Counted from the stretch's first letter, positions 1 to 9,320 are shown. The stretch: 64,000 nucleotides of DNA from Micavibrio aeruginosavorus (GCA_016432265.1 CP066681.1:1886342-1950341); one strand, 5' to 3'. The notes: generated by a model not told the origin, from the letters alone. Made by a program: numbers and translations.

Positions 1-577
1 CAAGATCGCACAAAGCAGCCAGATCTTCGCGGCTGATCACTTCCCCGGCACGGCTGGCAAGCGCCCGCAGCAGATTGGCTTCAACCGTGGTGAGGCGGAT
101 AGTCTCCTGACCATCCTGCAATTCGTTGACGGATTCATCGTATAACCAACGCCCGACGCGGAATGTTTTCAAGCCCCTCGGCTTTGGGCGGCGGCGCAAA
201 ATGGCTTGCAGGCGCAAGACCAGTTCACGCGGCTCGAACGGTTTTGAAAGGTAATCATCGGCGCCGTTTTCGAACCCGGAAATTTTATCGTCGGTTTCCC
301 CGAGCGCCGTCAGCAGCAGCACCGGCGTATCATGCTCATCCTTAAAGCGCCGGGTAAAAGATAGACCTGTTTCACCCGGCATCATGATATCAACCACCAG
401 CGCATCGAACAGGAACCGTGCCAAAATCTCATCGGCCTCGGCCGCCGAAGCCGCCGCCACCACAAGGAAGCCGTTTTCCTGCAAATAACGCAACAAAAGA
501 CTGCGTATCCGCTCGTCATCGTCAACGATCAGAATATGGGGCAATTCTTCAGGATTCGCAGAAGCCAGATTTTGCAT
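1..577 (-). CDS. OmpR/PhoB-family response regulator (3' end outside window)
   Basis: DNA-binding response regulator of a two-component system. The receiver domain (about residues 12-125) shows the acidic pair near residue 20, phospho-acceptor Asp63 in VVDIMMPGE, Thr90 and Lys112 in SKPFEP. A winged-helix effector domain begins near residue 135 and runs off the left edge of the window, so only about 192 residues are visible. The ATG at 577 opens the reading frame. It is divergent from ilvE with a 67-bp shared promoter region, an arrangement like the petR-ilvE neighbourhoods of alphaproteobacteria (family knowledge; the exact orthologue is inference). The partner kinase is not in view. Confidence 0.9.
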   Translation of the reverse strand, partial: MQNLASANPEELPHILIVDDDERIRSLLLRYLQENGFLVVAAASAAEADEILARFLFDALVVDIMMPGETGLSFTRRFKDEHDTPVLLLTALGETDDKISGFENGADDYLSKPFEPRELVLRLQAILRRRPKPRGLKTFRVGRWLYDESVNELQDGQETIRLTTVEANLLRALASRAGEVISREDLAALCDL

Positions 578-644
578 TTCTCTGTTCTACTTCATATACT
601 TCGTTTTGGAAACTTTCAGTACAACCGTTATAAGGAATATGTAA

Positions 645-1547
645 ATGGCAGCGCCCGGACTTCCCTTTGATGATCGCGACGGCTGGATTTGGATGGATGG
701 CAAAATGTGGAGCTGGCGCGAGGCCAAGATTCACGTCATGTCGCATGGTTTGCATTACGGCGGCAGTGTTTTCGAAGGCGAACGTATTTATGATGGCCAT
801 ATCTTCAAGCTGAAAGAACACTCCGACCGTCTGGTAGGCTCAGGCCAACTGCTGGACATGCCTCTGCCCTATACATCCGAGCAAATCATGGATTTCAGCC
901 GTGAAGTGATGGAAGCCAACAAAATCGATAACGGTTATGTCCGTCCGCTGGCGTGGCGCGGCCCCGAAGCCATGGGCATCGCGGCACAGGCCTGCAAAAC
1001 CCATGTCGCGATTGCGGTGTGGGAATGGCCGAAATATTTCTTCCCCAAATCGGGGGATAATGCCGGTCTGGCGCTGAAAACTTCGAAGTGGCGCCGCTGC
1101 GACCCGCGCACCATGCCCGTGCAGGCAAAATGCGCCGGGATTTACGGCATCGGCACGCTGGCCAAGCACGAAGCCGACCGCGCCGGGTTTGACGACGCCC
1201 TGATGCTGGACATCCACGGCCGCGTCGCCGAGGCCTCGGGCGCAAACTTGTTCGTGGTCAAGGACGGTATGATCAAAACCCCCGTGCCGGAATGTTTCCT
1301 TAACGGCATCACTCGCCAGACCGTGATCAAACTGGCGCGCGATCTAGGGTACACGGTGGAGGAAGGCCATATCATGCCGGACGACCTGAACGGCGTGCAG
1401 GAAATTTTCCTGACTGGCACAGCCGCCGAAATCGCGCCGGTTTCAAAAGTGGACAACATCGTGAACCTGCCTATCGGGCCGGTTACGGAACGGCTGAAGT
1501 CCGCCTACGGCGATCTGGTACGGCAAAAACCCGCGAAAGCGGCTTAA
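645..1547 (+). CDS. ilvE: branched-chain amino acid aminotransferase
   Basis: PLP-dependent class IV aminotransferase that transfers the amino group between branched-chain 2-oxo acids and glutamate, the last step of Ile/Leu/Val synthesis (and first of breakdown), in the cytoplasm. 300 residues, normal for the family. The Schiff-base lysine is Lys162 in VQAKCAGIY, and the substrate/cofactor motif GFDDALMLD follows, then VAEASGANLF and LTGTAAEI near the C-terminus. ATG at 645 has an AAGGA ribosome site a few bases upstream. Monocistronic, divergent from the response regulator. Class IV relatives (D-amino acid transaminase, ADC lyase) are less likely given the overall match to IlvE. Confidence 0.95.
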   Translation: MAAPGLPFDDRDGWIWMDGKMWSWREAKIHVMSHGLHYGGSVFEGERIYDGHIFKLKEHSDRLVGSGQLLDMPLPYTSEQIMDFSREVMEANKIDNGYVRPLAWRGPEAMGIAAQACKTHVAIAVWEWPKYFFPKSGDNAGLALKTSKWRRCDPRTMPVQAKCAGIYGIGTLAKHEADRAGFDDALMLDIHGRVAEASGANLFVVKDGMIKTPVPECFLNGITRQTVIKLARDLGYTVEEGHIMPDDLNGVQEIFLTGTAAEIAPVSKVDNIVNLPIGPVTERLKSAYGDLVRQKPAKAA

Positions 1548-1573
1548 CACCGCGCAAGCCGCAATATCTTCGC

Positions 1574-1987
1574 CTAGAATCTGGTGTTGATAAGTTTTTT
1601 AATCCGGAAAACCAGTTCATCAAACTGGGTTCTGTCTATATATTCGACAACGCCTGCGGCCTTCACTGCTGCCGCTTGCACTGCATTGCCTTCACCCTTG
1701 TCATCGAGAGCCATTACCAGCACATCTGGAATCTTCTCGAAAACTTCCTTGCATAAATCAAGCGGATCACCGACATTTTTCGAGCGCAAATCAAGGATAA
1801 TCATTTCCATTGCAATCCGGCGCTGCGCTATATATTCAACCGCCTTGTCAACGGTGGCACAGGTAAAGAGTTGGCACTCCATAGACCCTATATCCATGAA
1901 CGCCCTTTCAATCTTCTTGATATCAACTTGGTTATCGGTGATGAACATGATGTTATGCGGCGCCACTTCAAACTGATCAGATGACAT
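1574..1987 (-). CDS. atypical response-regulator receiver protein
   Basis: Single-domain CheY-like protein of 137 residues with no output domain. Asp18 and Asp66 (ILDLR) fit the acidic pocket and phosphorylation site, but the usual Lys-Pro of the fifth strand is replaced (YIDRT, Arg119-Thr120), so phosphate signalling may be altered. I chose the ATG at 1987 because GGGAAG lies just upstream; an in-frame TTG at 2017 would add ten residues without a better site. Convergent with ilvE and standing alone. Possibly a stand-alone receiver acting through protein-protein contact; no target is visible. Confidence 0.7.
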   Translation of the reverse strand: MSSDQFEVAPHNIMFITDNQVDIKKIERAFMDIGSMECQLFTCATVDKAVEYIAQRRIAMEMIILDLRSKNVGDPLDLCKEVFEKIPDVLVMALDDKGEGNAVQAAAVKAAGVVEYIDRTQFDELVFRIKKLINTRF

Positions 1988-2036
1988 ATAAGTCGCTTCC
2001 CGGAGCACACAGCTCAATCTCGATTATAAAAGACAA

Positions 2037-2058
2037 GCACCGTTCAGAAGAACCGTGC
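2037..2058 (-). terminator. possible terminator behind the adenosine deaminase operon
   Basis: Nine-base arms (GCACCGTTC / GAACCGTGC on the plus strand) around AGAA, with one central mismatch. On the minus strand the stem is followed by TTGTCTTTT. It would end transcription coming from add before the receiver gene. The rest of 1988-2212 shows no gene. Confidence 0.4.
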
Positions 2059-2212
2059 GGGAAGTCTGGCAAGACAACAAAGTATCTAATGTGAAGTTAA
2101 AATAAGGCCGCTTTCATTAATATCGACCATCATTTGCTTGCTAAAAGAAACCATAGGCAGGTATCACGACAAACTGTTCTTCAAGCATGACAGATTTATT
2201 CTCAGGGGTCAA

Positions 2213-3235
2213 TTAAGCCGGAAAAACCGGTAAACGCCCCAGCAATCTCCATCGTGTAGTCTCATCGCAGAAAGAGGCCTCAAGCGCTGTGCGCGTGGCC
2301 TGCACCAATTCTACCGCGGTGAAGGAAAAATGATCGTGAGCAACCTGATATTCCCCCGCCAGCGAACAGCCGAATAACCCGGGGTCGTCAGAGTTCAGGC
2401 AGACACGCACCCCGGCGTCATAAAGGCGCCTTAACGGGTGTTCGGCATAGACGTTGTAAATGCCCGCCAGGACATTGCTGGTAGGGCATACTTCAAGTAC
2501 AACTTTGCGCGCCGCCAGCTCCTGCACCAAAGATTCATCTTCGATGCAGCGAACGCCGTGACCGATGCGCGCCGGAACCGGATGCAGCGCCAGCGCAGCG
2601 CGGATATTCTCAGGCCCGGCGGCCTCGCCCGCGTGCAGACGCATACCCAAAGGCCGGCCAAAACGCGAAAAGATACCGTCGAACAAGGGCTGATATTGTG
2701 GAATGTCGCCCAGGCGCTCGCCGCCGGCCAGATCCAGCCCAACGATATAGGGATGCGGATGTGCAGCGATTATTTTCGCCTCGCGCGCGACTGCCTCGAA
2801 CGGCTGGTGGCGCACCATGGCTGTGTTCATCCGCGCAACAATGCCGCACTCAGCCTCGGCGCGGTCGACCGCCGCCGCCATGCCCGCAACCATTTCGGTA
2901 TAGGGCAATCCTACGGCGTCGCCCTGAGAGCACCAGATAATCAACTCCTCATAAAGCGAACCCTCCGCCGCGCAGCGCGTCAGATAATCGTATGTAATGT
3001 CTTCGTAATCGTGGGCGGTGCGGATAGTGCGCGCAACCTCGTTATAGACGTCCGTCACCAGATGATAAAAATCCCGCCACTGGTAACGCATGCCATCGGC
3101 GCTGAAAATCGCAGGATCCAGCACAATATTATTCTTCAGTGCCAATCGCCGCGCCATATCCGGCGTCACCGTACCCTCGATATGGATATGCAGTTCGGCT
3201 TTGGGGATAGTAAGAATGCCAGGATCAACAGCCAT
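2213..3235 (-). CDS. add: adenosine deaminase
   Basis: Zinc amidohydrolase converting adenosine (and deoxyadenosine) to inosine in purine salvage. Visible family motifs: HIH (His16/His18) near the start, HAGE about two thirds along, RIGHG, VCPTSN and the metal/catalytic NSDDP. 340 residues from the ATG at 3235, which lies ten bases after the stop of the giant RTX gene; an in-frame TTG at 3253 overlaps that stop and is less likely. The tight spacing suggests co-transcription with, or translational coupling to, the RTX gene, an odd pairing. Adenine deaminase of the same fold remains possible. Confidence 0.88.
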   Translation of the reverse strand: MAVDPGILTIPKAELHIHIEGTVTPDMARRLALKNNIVLDPAIFSADGMRYQWRDFYHLVTDVYNEVARTIRTAHDYEDITYDYLTRCAAEGSLYEELIIWCSQGDAVGLPYTEMVAGMAAAVDRAEAECGIVARMNTAMVRHQPFEAVAREAKIIAAHPHPYIVGLDLAGGERLGDIPQYQPLFDGIFSRFGRPLGMRLHAGEAAGPENIRAALALHPVPARIGHGVRCIEDESLVQELAARKVVLEVCPTSNVLAGIYNVYAEHPLRRLYDAGVRVCLNSDDPGLFGCSLAGEYQVAHDHFSFTAVELVQATRTALEASFCDETTRWRLLGRLPVFPA

Positions 3236-3245
3236 GACTATATGC

Positions 3246-6200
3246 CTACACAATCAGATTCCCGTTCTGGATTAAAGATTCAAGGGTGAGGTGGTGGTTA
3301 CTGTCGATGACGGCGATGGCCGTGAAGTGTGCGCCGTTATCCGCACCATCGGCATCAATGGAAAGCGTATAGGTATGCCCCTGTTTTTCGACCTTGGCGA
3401 ACTGGCTGATCATATCGGCCAGCGGGTCGTAGCCACCCTCGAGCACATCGGATATATCGATCTTGTCGCCTTCGCGGGCATCGAAGTCGGTGACCCTGTC
3501 CTTGCCGTTCGCGCCCGAGAGGAACTTGAAGACATCCGCCCCGTTGCCACCCGTGAGCGTATCGTCCCCGGCCCCGCCGATCAGAAGGTCGTTGCCGTTG
3601 CCGCCGTCAAGATAATCACCATCCCCGCCACTTCCTGCCTGCATATAGCGGGCGCCAGCGCCGTTGCCGACCATCAGCACATCATCCCCGATCAGGATGT
3701 CTTCGCCGTTGCCGCCGTAGAGCAAGTCGCTCTCGGAACCGCCGATCAACAGATCGTCGCCGTTCTGGCCGTGAATGAAATCCTTGCCCGACCCGCCCAG
3801 TATCTTGTCGGCGGATTGCCGCCCCAGAATGAAATCCTTTCCACCCAGGCCCAGTATCACATCGCTGTGCGGGGTGCCAAGCAGGAAGTCACCGCGCTCG
3901 CTGCCCGTTATCTCGTTGCCGCGCAACCCTATGGAAAGATGGACGGTTGCCACAGCGCTGCCGCCCTGCCCGTCTATCAGGGTATAGGTGAAGCTGTCCG
4001 TCCCCGTGAACCCGGCCACAGGCGTATAGGTGTAATCGCCGTTGGCCTGCAGCATCACAAGGCCGCCCTTGGCGGTCATGAAGCCTTCCGGCATGACGCT
4101 TAAAGGATCGCCGTCCGGGTCGTAATCGGCCCCTTGGCCATTATCGGCCAGCACATTGCCGCCGATCGTGCCCAGCAGGAAGCCGCTGTCATGATCGTCG
4201 AGCGCGACCGGGGCCAGATTGCCCGGTTCAAGCGTGATCAGGGCGGTCGCGGTCGCCTGCCCGCCGTTGCCGTCCTCGACCGTATATTGAAAACTGTCCT
4301 CGCCGTAGAAATTGGCGGGAGGCATGTAAACAAAATCGCCGTTATGCATCAGGATCACCGAGCCGCCCGCCGCACTGGTCACCATATCCTGCACCACGCG
4401 CAACTGATCGCCTTCGAGATCGAAATCCGCGCCAAAACCGTTATCGGCCAGCAGATTGCCCTCAAGTTCCGTGTTCTCTGTGCCCGCGAAACGGTCGTTG
4501 CGGGCCTCGGGGCCGTCATTGACGCTATTCACGCTGATCGAGGCCGCCCCGGTCGCGCTGCCGCCCTGCCCGTCACTTATTATATAGGCGAAGCTATCTT
4601 CCCCGTAAAAGTTGGCCGCAGGCGTATAGGTGAAGGCCCCGTCCGCAGCCAGAACAACCGAACCGCCCGCTAATGTGGCGAATGTACCGGCGGTCACGGT
4701 CAGATTATCGCCGTCAAGATCGGAATCAACCCCGAACCCGTTATCAGCGAGCACATTCCCGGTGATCACCGCATCTTCATCCCCGCTGAACGCATCACCC
4801 CGCGCCACGGGGCCGTCATTCACAGGGGTGATGTTGAGGAACACCGTCCCGGCATCGCTGCCGCCCTGACCGTCATCCAGCATATAATCAAAACTATCCG
4901 CGCCGTTAAAATTCTCAAGTGGTGTATAGATAAAGTTGCCGTTCGAGAGCAACAGCACGCTCCCGCCCCCCGCCGTTACGATCTCGGCAGGCACCACGGC
5001 CAGAGGATCGTTATCCGCATCGCTGTCAGCCCCATAGCCGTTGGCAGCCAGCACATTGCCCGTCACCGTCTGGCCCTCAAGAGCGGTGAACACATCGTCC
5101 TGCGCCACGGGGGCATTGTTGGCTTCTTGTACCGGGATTGTATCAAGATCAATAACGCTGCCATAATATTCCATATACTCTATAGCCGATTGGCCATCCG
5201 CCGCATACTGACCTCGAATAATAATCTGGTTATTGAACCCTGATATAATGAGATCATCAGCGTCACGCACAAAGTTAAATACAGCAACTCCGGAGCCTAA
5301 ACGAATAATGTCAGCGTCACCGCCAGTATCAGATATATAATTGACAGGGCTGTTCAGTATGATGGTGTACTCATCTGACCCCAAGCCCCCATAAAGAGTA
5401 TTGTTACCTTCCTGCCCATGAAGGAAATCATCCCCTTCACCGCCATACAAAACATCGTTATCTGCGCCGCCATAGAGGCTGTCATTGCCTGTACCGCCAT
5501 ATAAAATATCATCACCGCCAGCCGTGCTGATATAATCATCAACGCTTGAGCCTATCACAACCTCACGACCGAAATACCCTGAGTAATTGGCATCAAATTC
5601 ACTCATAACGCTGGTATAGCGTATGTCCTCAAAATTAATTTCAAAGCCGTCTGCGAAGCGAATCTTCTCCACGTGCATATCAGAGACAGAACTTCCATCC
5701 CCATAGGCATAAAACCCAGATGTAAAATCCTTGAAATAGGCTCCAAAGCCATAAGCATCATAGTAGAAGTAATAGATTTCATGAATCGAGCCTGTGATTT
5801 CAATAGCATCATTACCGGCCTCATCACGAATCTCGTCAAACCCTTCATAGGGCGTTACTTGGTATACATCCTCACCAGAACCGCCATAAAGCCGGTCATC
5901 TCCTGCGCCTCCATTAATGGTATCATTACCACCGAATCCATAAATAATATCATTGGCAAAACCGCCAGCAAGAATGTTGCCGCTGTTATTGCCGAGAAGA
6001 GCCGAGGCAGGCACGGTCACAGCATTCGCTGCGACAAGGGAGAGGTCAAACAAAGCGCCGTCATCAAATTGCAGGTATGAAACTGTATTCTGCGCGACGT
6101 AATAATCATTGATCGTCACGCCACTACCAATTTCGATCCGCAGATCGTTATCTATACGGGCATAGGCAAGCTGGAACGGGCTAATAGCGCCTTCGATTTT

Positions 6201-8819
6201 CAGAACATTCAAGCCATCTGAATCTGTAATCGTGTCATAGCCATCTCCGGCACGGAACACGTATACATCATCTCCAGCGCCGCCATAAAGCATATCATCG
6301 CCAGCGCCGCCAGTCAGGGTATCGTTGCCACCGAAACCGAAGATGGAATCATTCCCCGCAGAGCCTGCAAGGATATTCCCCAAATTGGTATCAAGAATTG
6401 CAGATTCTGGAACCGTTATAACGCTCCCCGTCACGCTTGCCAGCAATACAGATGCGTCGCCCTCAAAAACTACAGTGGCTACAGTATTGGGTTCCACAAA
6501 ATAATCTTTAATTGTGACGCCACCGCCTATTTCTATACGCAGGTCGTCGCCAATGCGCGCGTAAACAGCAGCATCAGAATTTATCCCTGCCAGCCGCAGA
6601 ATATTGTTTCCTTCAGTATCGAATACCGTGTCGTAACCGCCGCCAGCAGAAAGCAGAAAAGTGTCATTTCCTGCCCCGCCATGTATTACGTTATCAGCAA
6701 TACTTCCTGTGATAGAATCATCCCCGTCGTAAGCCTTATAACCCGTATAGAGCGTATATTCAGAAAGGTCTATTATGTCGCTGCCGAACGTGCCGTGATA
6801 AGCCCCGTTGAAGAAATTTAGGTTGACAGCCTCTTTATAAAATCCCCCTGACAGAACGAAATCCGTTCTAATATCTACGCTCTGCGTCGAAAGATCAACA
6901 AACGCAAGAACCTCAAGCAATTCTGTTTCCGTTGTTACGTAGCCTATATTCGTAAAACCATTTTCAGGCTGATATTGACCGTCCTCGTAAAGCACGTACT
7001 TAAATTGGTTGACATAGGTAATAGTGCCAAGATTTCCTACGGTCACGAACCCATCGGCATAATATTCAACAAAATTTCTCCCTGAAAGATCTTCTCCGAC
7101 CCTTCCTGTTTCTCTTACATTTTTAATATCGTAACTAATATCTGAAACCTGGACTCCTACAGGAAATATAAACGGTATAGAAATCAAATCTTGCACATAA
7201 TTTCCTCCTATAACCCGATCATGGCCTCCACCGTATACAACCTGCTGGTTTGTAGCGTTATTGTCATTGCCTTGATACGTGAACGTATCATTCCCCGACC
7301 CGCTAAAAATGGGTGTGTTATAGTGTGCGCCATCAAAGTCGAGAAAACCATAATCCTTGTCATACTTTCTCAAAATGAAAGTATCCCCTTTATCGCTACC
7401 AATAATGGACACAGGATCGCTAAAAGTATCGATCAAGCCCGAAGCGCTGGTGATCTTGCTTTGATACATATCGAACGTCAGCGATTCGCTATATTCCTTG
7501 TAAGAAAGCGTCGTGTATGACACAGGCCGTGACATCGGATAACCCGGCCCGTCCGTAACATGGACAAGGTCGGTCAGATAATTGTGACCCATCTCTTCAA
7601 TGATGAAATATCCGTTCTTGCCTGGTGCGGTTTCAAAGTTTTCTATATTGACAGCCACGCTCTCACCCGCCTCATGCGCTATACCTTCCGCACTGACGTG
7701 TATTCCCTTACCCCCCGCAGCCGTGAAGTTGCCATCCAGCCGCAGCGTGTCACCGGTAGCTCCCTCGTCACCGCCATTAAAACTGCGTCCCAGTGCTGTA
7801 TTTAGCGTGAATGTGTCATCGTAATCCGTGCCCACGAACGTGCCAAAATTATTCGCAACAAAAATATTGCCGTCGCCTTCATCAATTGTTACTGAGGAAA
7901 CAACGTCACCATATTGAGAATTCTGGTTCTGAAGTTCGTTCGGAGAATTGTCCTGTAACTGAATTCCTTGTGTATTGCCGCTGTGATCAACAGTATTCCC
8001 CAAAAAGAACGTCCGCATATTAACCTGTTCAATCGAATACAGCTTGTCGATGCCGCCTTCCTTATCATCCACCTCGCGGTGATCGCCCACAGTTCTGATT
8101 TTCAGGCCCAGCCCGGCAAACCCTCCGTTTTCATACACAACCGTGTCGTAACCATCGTTTGTATCGCGCACGACTTTATTATTTATTGTACCGCCGTAAA
8201 ACTCATCATTCCCGCCGCCACTGTCATAAAACCTGTCGTCACCATTAAAGCCTTGCAATATATCTGAACCAGAGCCGCTAAGGAAATTACTGGAGCCAAT
8301 GAAGTCAAGTGTTATAGAGCCTTGTGGCTTGTTAGTCTGGAAATCAATGCCCACACTACTTAATAAAGTAGCGACTACAGAGTTGGAGTTTGTTCCGAAC
8401 GTGCGATAATCATAATCCGTTACGTAGCGACCATCAGGATCAACTTGATTTGAATCGTTTGCCAATCCCAAGGCATAGAACACCATCGCACCCCATACAT
8501 CATCAACTGTTTGATATATTGTGCCCAATACGGGTGATAGATCTATAGCGGTATAATCCCTGCTGGCTACCGTCACATCATTAACGCCATCATGATTAGT
8601 GTCGAGCGTGTCTCTAGAATTGGAGTTTTGAAAATTAACCTCTAATACAATCGGCCCGCCTAAACCGATATCACCTGCAAGAATAGGGTTAAATGGGTGA
8701 CCACTAAGAATAAGTTGGCCATCAAGCGTTTCTGGATTGCCGTCTGGGTCGTATACAAGGTAGCTATGGAATTCAAAGCCAATAACCCCTCTATTCGCAA
8801 TGAAAATTGTAGCACCCAT
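3246..8819 (-). CDS. giant RTX / tandem-95 repeat secreted protein
   Basis: 1857-residue acidic repeat protein, probably a type I-secreted, calcium-binding surface or extracellular protein. Order: an N-terminal region of about 180 residues I do not recognise; scattered RTX nonapeptide groups (GSGSD, GGAGNDTF) and haemolysin-related segments through about residue 1200; four tandem repeats of about 98 residues (roughly 1230-1630, each with an NDGP-type start, GNVLADNG, YTP and DSF motifs; tandem-95/cadherin-like); a dense RTX block (about 1635-1770, GGxGxDxL); and a C-terminal end resembling type I secretion targets (DRVTDFD, DKIDISD). No N-terminal signal peptide, as expected for type I export. 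ATG 8819 sits behind a perfect GGAGG. No secretion ABC transporter is present in the window. Residues about 459-514 are duplicated at 9376-9540. Confidence 0.88.
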   Translation of the reverse strand: MGATIFIANRGVIGFEFHSYLVYDPDGNPETLDGQLILSGHPFNPILAGDIGLGGPIVLEVNFQNSNSRDTLDTNHDGVNDVTVASRDYTAIDLSPVLGTIYQTVDDVWGAMVFYALGLANDSNQVDPDGRYVTDYDYRTFGTNSNSVVATLLSSVGIDFQTNKPQGSITLDFIGSSNFLSGSGSDILQGFNGDDRFYDSGGGNDEFYGGTINNKVVRDTNDGYDTVVYENGGFAGLGLKIRTVGDHREVDDKEGGIDKLYSIEQVNMRTFFLGNTVDHSGNTQGIQLQDNSPNELQNQNSQYGDVVSSVTIDEGDGNIFVANNFGTFVGTDYDDTFTLNTALGRSFNGGDEGATGDTLRLDGNFTAAGGKGIHVSAEGIAHEAGESVAVNIENFETAPGKNGYFIIEEMGHNYLTDLVHVTDGPGYPMSRPVSYTTLSYKEYSESLTFDMYQSKITSASGLIDTFSDPVSIIGSDKGDTFILRKYDKDYGFLDFDGAHYNTPIFSGSGNDTFTYQGNDNNATNQQVVYGGGHDRVIGGNYVQDLISIPFIFPVGVQVSDISYDIKNVRETGRVGEDLSGRNFVEYYADGFVTVGNLGTITYVNQFKYVLYEDGQYQPENGFTNIGYVTTETELLEVLAFVDLSTQSVDIRTDFVLSGGFYKEAVNLNFFNGAYHGTFGSDIIDLSEYTLYTGYKAYDGDDSITGSIADNVIHGGAGNDTFLLSAGGGYDTVFDTEGNNILRLAGINSDAAVYARIGDDLRIEIGGGVTIKDYFVEPNTVATVVFEGDASVLLASVTGSVITVPESAILDTNLGNILAGSAGNDSIFGFGGNDTLTGGAGDDMLYGGAGDDVYVFRAGDGYDTITDSDGLNVLKIEGAISPFQLAYARIDNDLRIEIGSGVTINDYYVAQNTVSYLQFDDGALFDLSLVAANAVTVPASALLGNNSGNILAGGFANDIIYGFGGNDTINGGAGDDRLYGGSGEDVYQVTPYEGFDEIRDEAGNDAIEITGSIHEIYYFYYDAYGFGAYFKDFTSGFYAYGDGSSVSDMHVEKIRFADGFEINFEDIRYTSVMSEFDANYSGYFGREVVIGSSVDDYISTAGGDDILYGGTGNDSLYGGADNDVLYGGEGDDFLHGQEGNNTLYGGLGSDEYTIILNSPVNYISDTGGDADIIRLGSGVAVFNFVRDADDLIISGFNNQIIIRGQYAADGQSAIEYMEYYGSVIDLDTIPVQEANNAPVAQDDVFTALEGQTVTGNVLAANGYGADSDADNDPLAVVPAEIVTAGGGSVLLLSNGNFIYTPLENFNGADSFDYMLDDGQGGSDAGTVFLNITPVNDGPVARGDAFSGDEDAVITGNVLADNGFGVDSDLDGDNLTVTAGTFATLAGGSVVLAADGAFTYTPAANFYGEDSFAYIISDGQGGSATGAASISVNSVNDGPEARNDRFAGTENTELEGNLLADNGFGADFDLEGDQLRVVQDMVTSAAGGSVILMHNGDFVYMPPANFYGEDSFQYTVEDGNGGQATATALITLEPGNLAPVALDDHDSGFLLGTIGGNVLADNGQGADYDPDGDPLSVMPEGFMTAKGGLVMLQANGDYTYTPVAGFTGTDSFTYTLIDGQGGSAVATVHLSIGLRGNEITGSERGDFLLGTPHSDVILGLGGKDFILGRQSADKILGGSGKDFIHGQNGDDLLIGGSESDLLYGGNGEDILIGDDVLMVGNGAGARYMQAGSGGDGDYLDGGNGNDLLIGGAGDDTLTGGNGADVFKFLSGANGKDRVTDFDAREGDKIDISDVLEGGYDPLADMISQFAKVEKQGHTYTLSIDADGADNGAHFTAIAVIDSNHHLTLESLIQNGNLIV
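7278..7442 (-). repeat. 165-bp repeat, copy A (inside the giant RTX gene)
   Basis: Direct repeat of 9376-9540, offset 2098 bp, with three mismatches in 165 positions by eye (7326, 7329, 7432). In this copy it codes in frame for the segment beginning SGLIDTFSDP and ending SGSGNDTFT. Confidence 0.95.
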
Positions 8820-8837
8820 GTCTGCCTCCAAACTTAA

Positions 8838-9194
8838 TTATGGATACACGTTGTACAGTCCCATGCCGACAAATACGAAAATCGTCAATGACAACGGAAA
8901 TAAAATCAGCAAAGCACAAAGAAAAAGGATAAATTTTATCTTAACCGAAACCTTTACTAACCCAATAAAAATAAAGCTTGGCATCATGAGGTAAAGAATC
9001 CATGCACATAAAGCCGCAGGTAAGTTATTATTAATATGACTTGTTATATTTTCTTCAAAGAAGGATCGCCTCTCTAAAAAAGCTGAGTCTAAAAAAATAG
9101 TCACAAAGGGTGAAATCATGGCACACACAATCAGCAACCTGTTTCTTTTGGTGCCTAATTTATGTGCGGTTTTTATATTTTTAGCTTCTTTCAT
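8838..9194 (-). CDS. small three-helix membrane protein, unknown function
   Basis: 118 residues. A basic, polar N-terminus (KEAKNIKTAHKLGTKRNR) is followed by three hydrophobic spans (about residues 20-40, 58-80, 85-112). I recognise no family. It lies 18 bases upstream of the giant RTX gene on the same strand and is the first gene after leader copy L1. GAGGGG precedes two consecutive ATGs (9197 and 9194); the second has the better spacing. A helper or export-related role for the RTX protein is only an inference from position. A/T-rich compared with the housekeeping genes. Confidence 0.6.
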   Translation of the reverse strand: MKEAKNIKTAHKLGTKRNRLLIVCAMISPFVTIFLDSAFLERRSFFEENITSHINNNLPAALCAWILYLMMPSFIFIGLVKVSVKIKFILFLCALLILFPLSLTIFVFVGMGLYNVYP

Positions 9195-9205
9195 CATCCC
9201 CTCAC

Positions 9206-9234
9206 ATCCGGTTCGTGTTACACGACAACCGGAT
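9206..9234. promoter_or_regulatory. dyad overlapping the start of transcription (L1)
   Basis: Eight-base outer arms ATCCGGTT (9206-9213) and AACCGGAT (9227-9234) enclose CGTGT-T-ACACG, giving a near-complete 13-bp stem with a two-base bulge. It touches the TATAAT at 9233-9238 and ends ten bases before the start codon, so it could be an operator or a 5'-UTR hairpin. Confidence 0.6.
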
Positions 9235-9305
9235 TATACCCGTTTTCCTCAAGCAGACATTTGTCTAAAATTTTAGGCATTTCTATCTATCTTAAGTTGC
9301 GGTAC

Positions 9306-9320
9306 TTAAAATCGGGTTAA
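9306..9320. promoter_or_regulatory. CtrA-like site (TTAA-N7-TTAA), L1
   Basis: TTAA at 9306-9309, seven bases, TTAA at 9317-9320. This matches the consensus half-site spacing of the alphaproteobacterial cell-cycle regulator CtrA. It is conserved in position and flanks in L2 although surrounding bases differ. Confidence 0.55.

Noticed and set aside
2438-3289. 283-residue plus-strand frame
   Set aside because: Antisense shadow of adenosine deaminase, whose catalytic motifs are intact on the other strand.
3291-4673. Plus-strand frames of 270 and 179 residues over the RTX gene 3' half
   Set aside because: They mirror the repeated RTX/tandem-95 codons, giving repetitive nonsense; no ribosome sites.
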